Below are positions 24,356 to 31,305 of a DNA stretch of 41,456 nt, in pieces. The first letter of the stretch is position 1. Each line of letters begins with the position of its first letter. Under the pieces are notes generated by a model that was not told the origin of the DNA, searched no databases, and saw nothing but the letters and a program-made list of their open reading frames with translations. Origin of the DNA: a bacterium. Its GTDB lineage: Bacteria > JAJRZV01. The DNA lies in NCBI GenBank assembly GCA_024275095.1, contig JAJRZV010000069.1, positions 1 to 41,456 of the forward strand, written 5' to 3'. Position numbers and translations under genes: made by a program.

Positions 24356-26050
24356 ATGATTGATGTCATCGCTGTAAAAGTCGGCGCTATTGTTGAGAGG
24401 TTGCTTCAAAACAAAACTGTCCTTGTCGTTTCTGATGAAAACAACTCAACGTTGTTTTTTGAGTCACTGCAATGCCTGACTGATTGCATATATTGTTTTT
24501 ACGGCGACTCTTTTCTCAGAGACGTGTTGCGCTGGTATGAAACAGAAGAAAAAGAGGGAGCCGTAATTGTTACCACACAGGATGTGCTTCGGAGGGGGCT
24601 TCCAACCCGGGCGGCCCTGAAAAAGGAGTCACTTACAATTCGCCGGAATCAACACGGGGTGCGTCAGCCTCTTGTGGATTTTCTTATTGCTCAGGGATAC
24701 TTTCGTGTCCCGGTGGTTGAATCGCCGGGCGAATTTGCAGTAAGAGGCCTGGTTGTGGATGTGTTTCCCCGGGGCGAGATGCAACCTGTGCGCGTGCAAT
24801 TTTCCGGTGGACGTGTTGATAGGTTGGGATTTTTTGACCCTGTGACTCAAAGAACAGAAAACGAAATTTTTTGCTACTCATTTGTTGCAGAGCACGCACC
24901 TCGGTTTCGTTACGTGCCTTTTCTTTCGGTCATGCCATCTGATTTTGAACTTCTGGTGGATGAATGCATCAGCTTGCTTCATGATGGCGCTGGCTCATTG
25001 GTGCCTGAATCTATAAATTACAGAGTACTTTCTCCTTTATCTGAAGTTTGCAGCAACAGCGCAGCTGGGGAGGCACGCCTGGAAGAGTTCATCAGTTACC
25101 TTAAACGTTCTTCGAGGCGCTTTTTCTCGTCCATGAAATCATTTATCAACGAACGGCTTGAAAAAGGATGGACTGTGGTTTTTGCATGTCCCAATCCTTT
25201 CCATTTAGAAAGATTTTATGAGGAGTTTCTTAATGTTGGATTGAGTCCCGTGATCTGGAAGGCGAATCTTTCTCAACTGGTACAGGGGAGAAAAACAAAA
25301 AAAGCGGGAAAGTTGTATATGGTGGTGGCTCCCGGTGCTCCATGCCTGGACCTTGAAAGTGTCCAGTTTTCCATAATCACTGCTTCGAGAATATTCGGCA
25401 CAAGAGGAGCAGAGAAAAAGAGAACAGCTCCTCAGGCCCATTCACTGAGGGATATTGTCAGAGGTGATTTTGTGGTGCATAGAGATTATGGAATCGGGAG
25501 GTTTGAAGGTATTGTCCAGGAGACTGTAAGAGGGGTGACAAAGGAGTTTTTGAAAATTGTCTACGCGGGAGGAGATCGTCTGTTTTGTCCTGTTGAGAAT
25601 ATGCATCTGGTACACAAATACCTCTCACCTTCAGGGAAAGAGCCGCATCTGGACAAACTGGGGGGACGTGCATGGCAGATCCGTAAACGGAAAGTGCGGA
25701 TGGCCGTGGAGAAGGTTGCACACGAGCTTCTGGAAATATATGCGAAAAAGGAAACGGCACGACCCATCAAGTTTTCTCGACCGGGAGAATTGTACGAAGA
25801 GTTTGAAAAAACATTTCCTTATGAAGAGACGGAGTCACAACATAAAGCAATTGAAGAGGTAATAAACGATCTTACTTCCGAATATATAACCGACCGCTTG
25901 ATTTGTGGAGATGTGGGTTTTGGCAAGACCGAGGTTGCACTCAGGGCGGCTTTTAAAGCTGTGGAAGACGGATTTCAGGTGTTGCTTCTTGCACCGACCA
26001 CACTTCTTGTGCATCAGCACTACAGGATATTTTCCGAGAGATTGAAGTAA
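24356..26050 (+). CDS. mfd: Transcription-repair coupling factor, N-terminal piece (TAA-split)
   Basis: The 564 residues from ATG 24356 cover a shortened UvrB-homology module (DFLIAQGYFRVPVVESPGEFAVRGLVVDVFPRG) and the RNA-polymerase-interaction domain (GDFVVHRDYGIGRFEGI, near 375). The first helicase motifs follow: Walker A GDVGFGKTEVA and APTTLLVHQH. The frame then ends in TAA at 26048-26050 inside the first RecA-like lobe, before the DEEH motif, and continues in frame in the next feature. Mfd displaces stalled RNA polymerase and recruits UvrA. A stretch near residues 55-75 appears contracted relative to typical Mfd, and homology may begin upstream of this ATG. A split inside a RecA lobe should disable the ATPase unless readthrough or reassembly occurs. 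Confidence 0.85.
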   Translation: MIDVIAVKVGAIVERLLQNKTVLVVSDENNSTLFFESLQCLTDCIYCFYGDSFLRDVLRWYETEEKEGAVIVTTQDVLRRGLPTRAALKKESLTIRRNQHGVRQPLVDFLIAQGYFRVPVVESPGEFAVRGLVVDVFPRGEMQPVRVQFSGGRVDRLGFFDPVTQRTENEIFCYSFVAEHAPRFRYVPFLSVMPSDFELLVDECISLLHDGAGSLVPESINYRVLSPLSEVCSNSAAGEARLEEFISYLKRSSRRFFSSMKSFINERLEKGWTVVFACPNPFHLERFYEEFLNVGLSPVIWKANLSQLVQGRKTKKAGKLYMVVAPGAPCLDLESVQFSIITASRIFGTRGAEKKRTAPQAHSLRDIVRGDFVVHRDYGIGRFEGIVQETVRGVTKEFLKIVYAGGDRLFCPVENMHLVHKYLSPSGKEPHLDKLGGRAWQIRKRKVRMAVEKVAHELLEIYAKKETARPIKFSRPGELYEEFEKTFPYEETESQHKAIEEVINDLTSEYITDRLICGDVGFGKTEVALRAAFKAVEDGFQVLLLAPTTLLVHQHYRIFSERLK

Positions 26051-26056
26051 TTTCCC

Positions 26057-27364
26057 GTGATTGTAAGGTCATATAGCCGACTTGTACCCAAAAAAGAACG
26101 TGACACTATTTTACAGGAGCTCCTCAGGGGAGAGGTGGACATCCTTATAGCGACCCACGCTGTGATTACAGAAAAGGTCAGGTTCAAAAATCTTGGGTTG
26201 CTGATTATAGATGAAGAACATCGCTTTGGAGTGCGGCACAAAGAGTACTTTCGCAAGATGAGGGAGAATGTGGAGGTGCTTTCGCTCAGTGCAACCCCCA
26301 TACCACGTACACTTTACATGGCACTGGCAGGAATTAAACAAATGAGCATTATTGATACCCCGCCACCCGATAGAAAAGCGGTAAAAACCTACATTGTGGA
26401 GTATTCTGAAAGTCTTGTAAAAGAAGCCATTGAACGTGAAATTGAACGCGGAGGGCAGGTTTTTTTTATTCATAACAGGGCCCGTGAGATTGATTTTTAC
26501 GTAAGAAAAATTCGTTCACTTGTTCCTGAAGTCAGGGTTATAGGAGCACATGGTCAGTTGCGCCCCCGTGAACTTGAAAATCGTATTATCGCGTTTGTGT
26601 CGGGAAGCGCGGACGTCCTGGTTTCCACCAACATCGTGGAGGCCGGACTCGATATGCCGCGTGTGAATACCATTATCATTAATAACGCTCATTCGTTCGG
26701 ACTCGCAGATCTCTACCAACTGCGGGGAAGGGTTGGCAGGTCCCCTGTTCAAGCCTATGCGTACCTGCTTTTGCCTCCAGGGTTTACTGTAAGTGAGGAA
26801 GCGAAGAAAAGACTGCTTGCCATGAAACGATTTGTAGAGCCAGGGTCTGGGTACCGCATGGCTCTCGAAGATCTTGAGATAAGAGGTGCAGGAACCCTGC
26901 TGGGAAAGCACCAGTCAGGCAAGATGGAAGAGGTGGGTATTGATTTTTACCTTGAGGCGTTGAGGCATGCTGTGCTGCAAAAGCGGGGGAGGCCGGAGGA
27001 GCCTGCTGGTCATATGTGTTGCGTCAGGGTCCTTGCTGAGGCCCGGATCCCTCGATGGTACATAGCAGAAGAAGAGGTGAGGCTGAAGGTGTACAGACGC
27101 CTTTCACGCATAGAGTCGGAAGAGGATGTAGACGAGATTTTTCAGGAAGTCCGCGATATATTTGGACCTCCTCCATCAGAGGTGGAGTTTCTCTTTCAGG
27201 TGATGAAGTTTAAATTGCGAATGACATTGCTGGGGGCTGAAAATGTGGAAGAACAGCAACCAGGCCACTTTAAGGTGTCTCTCCGAGAGGGCTGGATTTT
27301 TGTGAAAAAAGACATTGATATGAAAGGGGTTGTGGTGGATATCAAAATGAGGGGTGTGCCGTGA
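26057..27364 (+). CDS. mfd: Transcription-repair coupling factor, C-terminal piece (TAA-split)
   Basis: In frame with the preceding piece, reading FPV after the TAA and then a GTG at 26057. The sequence matches Mfd throughout: DEEHRFGVRHKE, LSATPIPRTL, STNIVEAGLDMP and QLRGRVGRS, then GAGTLLGKHQSGKMEEVG. The C-terminal D7-type domain closes the protein (LKVYRRLSRIESEEDV). The two pieces plus the three bridging codons (TAA, TTT, CCC) total about 1002 codons, somewhat short for Mfd. There is no convincing ribosome binding site before the GTG, so independent initiation is weakly supported. The stop overlaps a 34-codon frame (GTGA) leading to the PpiC genes. Confidence 0.85.
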   Translation: MIVRSYSRLVPKKERDTILQELLRGEVDILIATHAVITEKVRFKNLGLLIIDEEHRFGVRHKEYFRKMRENVEVLSLSATPIPRTLYMALAGIKQMSIIDTPPPDRKAVKTYIVEYSESLVKEAIEREIERGGQVFFIHNRAREIDFYVRKIRSLVPEVRVIGAHGQLRPRELENRIIAFVSGSADVLVSTNIVEAGLDMPRVNTIIINNAHSFGLADLYQLRGRVGRSPVQAYAYLLLPPGFTVSEEAKKRLLAMKRFVEPGSGYRMALEDLEIRGAGTLLGKHQSGKMEEVGIDFYLEALRHAVLQKRGRPEEPAGHMCCVRVLAEARIPRWYIAEEEVRLKVYRRLSRIESEEDVDEIFQEVRDIFGPPPSEVEFLFQVMKFKLRMTLLGAENVEEQQPGHFKVSLREGWIFVKKDIDMKGVVVDIKMRGVP

Positions 27365-27465
27365 TAAAATGCCATAGGGTTGAAAACGTCGGCGAGGTTT
27401 TTTCCATGGTTGAGCAGGTAATGAAAGAAATTGCAAGACCTAAGGAGGTACGGGTTGATGAATAA
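27361..27465 (+). CDS. Possible 34-residue small protein between mfd and the PpiC gene
   Basis: GTG at 27361 overlaps the mfd TGA in the GTGA form used repeatedly in this window. GAGGGG lies 7 bases upstream. The frame reads MIKCHRVENVGEVFSMVEQV, then 14 more residues ending in VDE and a TAA that overlaps the next gene's ATG by 8 bases. The helical, charged composition is unremarkable, and the strand and spacing suit a coupled small gene. It could equally be a chance frame that keeps ribosomes moving into the PpiC gene. Confidence 0.35.
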   Translation: MIKCHRVENVGEVFSMVEQVMKEIARPKEVRVDE

Positions 27466-28354
27466 AAGAGCAACGTTCCTTGTTTTGATGACTTTCCTCT
27501 GGGTTGCAGGCGGGTGCACTCATAAAAGACCACAGGGCCGTGTGATTGCAAGAATTGACGGTGAAGTATTCACCATTGACGATTTGCGTGCGGAACTCTC
27601 TTTGCTCAAACCCAGAGAATTGAAAGCCCTTGGTGCGAACGCGCAGAGAAGGCTTCACTTTATGGAAGGCCTGATTGAACGATGGAAAATGTATGCGGCG
27701 GCCAAAAAGGAAGGGATTGACCAGCTTCCTGAAATGAGAGCTCTGGTGCGAGCATATGAGACACGTCTTCTTCAGAGAAAGTACCTGGAGCAGAAAGTTC
27801 CTTCAGTAAAGGTCGGATTTAAAGATGTAAAAGCCTATTACGACAAGATCAAAGACGAACGTTACCTGAGCAGGGGAATGGTAAGGGTCAGGCGGATCGT
27901 GGTGAAGACGAAGAAAGAGGCGGACGAGGTTCTCAAGGCACTGAAGAGAGGGGAAGATTTTGGCAAACTGGCGGGTGAATATAATACCATCCCTCGCCTC
28001 AAGGCAAAAAAGGGGGATCTGGGTTATCTTGGCCGCGGGGTACTGCCTCCGGAGGTGCAAAAAGTTGTTGATAAAATGAACAAAACACTGGAGGTGGCCG
28101 GCCCTATTAAGACCCGCGAAGGGTATGAGTTTGTACAATATATAGATCGTATAAAAAGGGCCTATGTGCCACTTGAAAAGGTTTACAACGACCTTGTTGA
28201 AGAAGTGAGTGCCAACAGGCGAGCTCAGGCGTACAAAAAGCTGAAAGAGGAGATAGAAAAAAAGTTGAAGGTTGAGGTAAAAGAATCTTTGATTAACGAG
28301 TTTATAAAGAAACAGGCGGGTAAAATTAGAGTAAAAGCACGTACCAACAAATGA
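27458..28354 (+). CDS. PpiC/parvulin-type peptidyl-prolyl isomerase lipoprotein
   Basis: The protein has 298 residues from ATG 27458, preceded by TAAGGAGGT. The leader ends WVAGGC, a lipoprotein-type cysteine, so it is probably anchored to a membrane on the periplasmic side. A SurA-like helical N-terminal region is followed by a parvulin domain (about 135-250: VRVRRIVVKTKKEADEVL, EYNTIP, KKGDLGYLGRG, REGYEFVQY). It should assist folding of exported proteins. It is the first of three consecutive PPIase-type genes downstream of mfd, and its stop overlaps the next ATG in ATGA. Confidence 0.9.
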   Translation: MNKRATFLVLMTFLWVAGGCTHKRPQGRVIARIDGEVFTIDDLRAELSLLKPRELKALGANAQRRLHFMEGLIERWKMYAAAKKEGIDQLPEMRALVRAYETRLLQRKYLEQKVPSVKVGFKDVKAYYDKIKDERYLSRGMVRVRRIVVKTKKEADEVLKALKRGEDFGKLAGEYNTIPRLKAKKGDLGYLGRGVLPPEVQKVVDKMNKTLEVAGPIKTREGYEFVQYIDRIKRAYVPLEKVYNDLVEEVSANRRAQAYKKLKEEIEKKLKVEVKESLINEFIKKQAGKIRVKARTNK

Positions 28355-29319
28355 ACGTTCGCCTTATTCAAAAATGTGTGTGTATGTTTGTTGTATGCGT
28401 GTGTGGCTGTACTATAAAGCAAAGTGGTCCTGTGGTTGTAGCTCTGGTGAATGGAAGAGAAATCACTTCAGCGGATATAAAAAAGGAACTGATACTCACG
28501 TCAGGCCAGACCCTGCGGGATGAATTGCGGAAGGCCGCACTTTCTGAAAATCCACGGGTGCAGGCGGGATTGAAACTTCAAATTCTTTCGAAATTGCTGG
28601 ATGAACTTTTGCTGGAAGAGGAGGCAAAGAATCGCGGTATTAATGTTTCGTCAAAAGAAGTACAGCAGGAGCTGAACGCGCTTTTCCGGTCTTATCCCGG
28701 AGGTTTTACTGTATATTCTGCTGTTCATTCAGGAGTGTCTATTAGAGACGTTAAGGAAAATCTCAAACGTCAGTTATTGATAAAAAAGCTTCTCGAACAG
28801 GAGGCCGGCAAGGTAAAAATCAGTGAGGAAGAAATAAAAAAGTATTATGACTCGCATTCTGAGGAATTTTACCAGTCCGATCGGGTGCGGGCTCGTCAGA
28901 TTGTTGTACCGGATCTCAGCAGAGCGAAGAAAATACTTGAGCTTCTCCAGCGACCCGGTGGCCGCAAGCGCTTCGCAGAATACGCACGGAAATACTCTAT
29001 TTCACCAGAAGCCAAAGACGGGGGGGATCTGGGTTACTTCAGCGAGGATGAGGTGCCTCCACAATTTAACGTGTGTTTTAAACTTCGCAGAGGTGAGGTG
29101 AGCCGGATAGTGAAGTCGCCTTACGGGTATCATATCTTCATGGTAGAGGACCGGCAGCCGGGCAGGCAGCGTTCGTTTGAGGAGGTAAAAGAGGAGATTC
29201 GAAATCTATTGATGGAACGCAAGAGGAAAGAGATCGTCCAGAATTTTATCACGCGTTTGAGGTCTAAGGCGGAAATTGTGGTATATGAAGACCGTCTTGC
29301 AGGGGTGAGTCTGTTTTGA
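28351..29319 (+). CDS. Second PpiC/parvulin-type isomerase lipoprotein
   Basis: The 322-residue protein has a leader ending VCVCGC, a lipoprotein-type cysteine with two extra cysteines. An N-terminal SurA-type helical segment has VNGREITSADIKKEL. A parvulin domain follows with VRARQIVVPD, YSISPEAKDGGDLGYFSEDEVPPQF and SPYGYHIFMVEDR, which is more canonical than in its upstream neighbour. ATG 28351 overlaps the preceding TGA by 4 bases. It probably works beside the other two chaperones in outer-membrane protein biogenesis. Confidence 0.92.
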   Translation: MNVRLIQKCVCMFVVCVCGCTIKQSGPVVVALVNGREITSADIKKELILTSGQTLRDELRKAALSENPRVQAGLKLQILSKLLDELLLEEEAKNRGINVSSKEVQQELNALFRSYPGGFTVYSAVHSGVSIRDVKENLKRQLLIKKLLEQEAGKVKISEEEIKKYYDSHSEEFYQSDRVRARQIVVPDLSRAKKILELLQRPGGRKRFAEYARKYSISPEAKDGGDLGYFSEDEVPPQFNVCFKLRRGEVSRIVKSPYGYHIFMVEDRQPGRQRSFEEVKEEIRNLLMERKRKEIVQNFITRLRSKAEIVVYEDRLAGVSLF

Positions 29320-30242
29320 TTAAAGTGAAGTTAATTGTTATGGCCCTGTGTGCTGTGTGGACTTTCCAGGCTGGTGCCGAATTTACTTTCATCGACGGAG
29401 TGGCTGCTGTAGTTGACAGTAACCCCGTAACCGTATCTGAGGTTAAGGCTGCTGCAAAAGTGCTTTCTGAAATGGGAAACAGGGATACCACCTGCCGGGA
29501 AGCTCTGGAGTACATGGTGGATATGAATATACTGGAAAAAGAAGCGGGAGAACGGGGCCTCAAGGTTACGGATGAGGAAGTGGAAACGGCAATAAAGGCT
29601 GTTGCCACGAGAAACAATTTCAGCTATAGACAACTAAAAGAGGTGATCGAAGCAAAGGGCATCCCTTTTTCAGTGTACAGAAACATTGTGAAGTACGAAT
29701 TGTTGAAGGATCGTTTTATCAGAAGTGTAATTCAGCCAGAAACCATGGTGGGACCGTCCGATGTAAGAGCACTTTATAGTGAATTGCATAAGCAGGGATT
29801 GAGACCGGTTAGCGTGGTTGTGTTCGTTGGCAGGAACAGAAAACAGGTAAGCAAAGCACGTCTTTTGCTGACAGAGGAAAAAGATTTTAAACACGTAAAC
29901 CAGGAATTCCCGGAGGTGGTTTCAACTCCCATCAAAAACGTATGGCCTGAAGACCTGAACCCTCAGGTAAAAACCGTTCTCCAAAATCTCAAACCCGGCG
30001 AGATGTCGGATATTTTTCAAATTGGTGAGAAGTGGGGCTTTGTTCTCTTTACCGGGCTTGATGATAATGATTCGGCTCAAAAGATTCCCCCGGAGGTATA
30101 TTCGCGGCTGGAGCAAATGGCGCTGCTCAAGAAGATTAACGAGGAACTGAAAAGGAAACTCGCACGGTTCAGGACAAAGCATTTTGTAGAATTCTTACAG
30201 GTTCCAGGATGTGAAGAGCCGTTAGCAAATAACAAGCAGTAA
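29316..30242 (+). CDS. SurA-like periplasmic chaperone
   Basis: The 308-residue protein has a signal peptide ending near FQAGAEF. The N-terminal block IDGVAAVVDSNPVTVSEVKAA is a SurA N-domain signature. The region expected to be parvulin (about 165-255) is weak: PSDVRALY and GEKWGFVLFTGLDD remain but the canonical active-site pattern is not obvious, so it may be a chaperone without isomerase activity. The TTG at 29316 overlaps the preceding TGA (TTGA); a GTG at 29325 is an alternative. SurA-type proteins escort outer-membrane barrels, several of which are encoded in this window. Confidence 0.85.
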   Translation: MIKVKLIVMALCAVWTFQAGAEFTFIDGVAAVVDSNPVTVSEVKAAAKVLSEMGNRDTTCREALEYMVDMNILEKEAGERGLKVTDEEVETAIKAVATRNNFSYRQLKEVIEAKGIPFSVYRNIVKYELLKDRFIRSVIQPETMVGPSDVRALYSELHKQGLRPVSVVVFVGRNRKQVSKARLLLTEEKDFKHVNQEFPEVVSTPIKNVWPEDLNPQVKTVLQNLKPGEMSDIFQIGEKWGFVLFTGLDDNDSAQKIPPEVYSRLEQMALLKKINEELKRKLARFRTKHFVEFLQVPGCEEPLANNKQ

Positions 30243-30255
30243 AAGGAGGTTGACA

Positions 30256-31305
30256 ATGTCAGATTCTGCCCCTGTGATAGGAATTACAATGGGAGACCCT
30301 ACAGGTATAGGGCCGGAGATCATTGTGAAAGCGCTGACTAAAACCACAGTCACCTCCGAAGTGAAGCCGATTGTCTTCGGGGATAAGGGAGTACTTCGCA
30401 AAACACTCGATGAATTGAAGGTTAAAGCTGATGTGAAGGTTGTTAATAATTTACGCGAGGCACGCCCCACCCGTAAAACCATTTGTGTGAGGAATGTTAC
30501 CAATCTTAACCTCGGTCGACTTCGCTACGGCCGTCCGGATAAAAATTGCGGCAAGGCAATGGCCGCCTATATTCGTACTGCCACCCAGGCTGCAATGGCC
30601 GGAGAAATTGATGCAATTGTGACAGCTCCCATCAACAAGGAGGCCATGAACAATGCTGGCGTGAAATATGCAGGACATACGGAAATGATGGCAGAAATGA
30701 CAGGCACTGAAGATTATGCCATGATGCTTGCGGGGACGAAGTTAAAAGTGGTGATGGTTACGACACACGTACCGCTCAGGGATGTTCATACGGGACTGAC
30801 ACCCGGTAAAGTATTCAAAGTTATTAAGCTTACCTGTCTTTCTCTTATTGAATTGTTCGGTGTGAGAAATCCTCGAATAGCTGTTACGGGGCTTAATCCA
30901 CATGGTGGAGAAGGGGGACTTTTCGGATATGAAGAAAGGGAGTTGATTTTACCTGCTGTAAACAATGCCAAAAATCTGGGTATCAATGTGAGGGGACCGC
31001 TTCCGGCAGACACGGTTTTTTATTTTGCGCTTAAAGGTGAGTATGATGCAGTGGTGACCATGTATCACGATCAGGGTCTTATCCCCCTTAAAATGCTCCA
31101 CTTTACAGATGCGGTGAATGTAACGCTGGGCTTGCCGGTAATTCGCACCTCAGTGGACCACGGCACTGCTTATGACATTGCAGGCAAAGGAATCGCCAGT
31201 TACGGGAGCCTGCTTGCTGCAATTAAGATGGCGGGAAGGATGGCCCGGGAGAAAAAAATCTTTCATCTTCAAAAAGAAGAAAAGAGACGCCGCAGACGCC
31301 TGTGA
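30256..31305 (+). CDS. pdxA: 4-hydroxythreonine-4-phosphate dehydrogenase
   Basis: The 349-residue enzyme oxidises 4-phosphohydroxy-L-threonine in pyridoxal 5'-phosphate biosynthesis. Hallmarks are GITMGDPTGIGPEI, the metal-binding His in AGHTEM, LNPHGGEGGLFGYEE, and YHDQGLIPLKM...GLPVIRTSVDHGTAYDIAG. ATG 30256 follows AAAGGAGG; the TTG 6 bases earlier is too close to that site. The C-terminal tail is very basic (KRRRRRL) and its TGA overlaps the uvrA GTG. The surA-pdxA order is well known in many proteobacteria. Confidence 0.97.
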   Translation: MSDSAPVIGITMGDPTGIGPEIIVKALTKTTVTSEVKPIVFGDKGVLRKTLDELKVKADVKVVNNLREARPTRKTICVRNVTNLNLGRLRYGRPDKNCGKAMAAYIRTATQAAMAGEIDAIVTAPINKEAMNNAGVKYAGHTEMMAEMTGTEDYAMMLAGTKLKVVMVTTHVPLRDVHTGLTPGKVFKVIKLTCLSLIELFGVRNPRIAVTGLNPHGGEGGLFGYEERELILPAVNNAKNLGINVRGPLPADTVFYFALKGEYDAVVTMYHDQGLIPLKMLHFTDAVNVTLGLPVIRTSVDHGTAYDIAGKGIASYGSLLAAIKMAGRMAREKKIFHLQKEEKRRRRRL

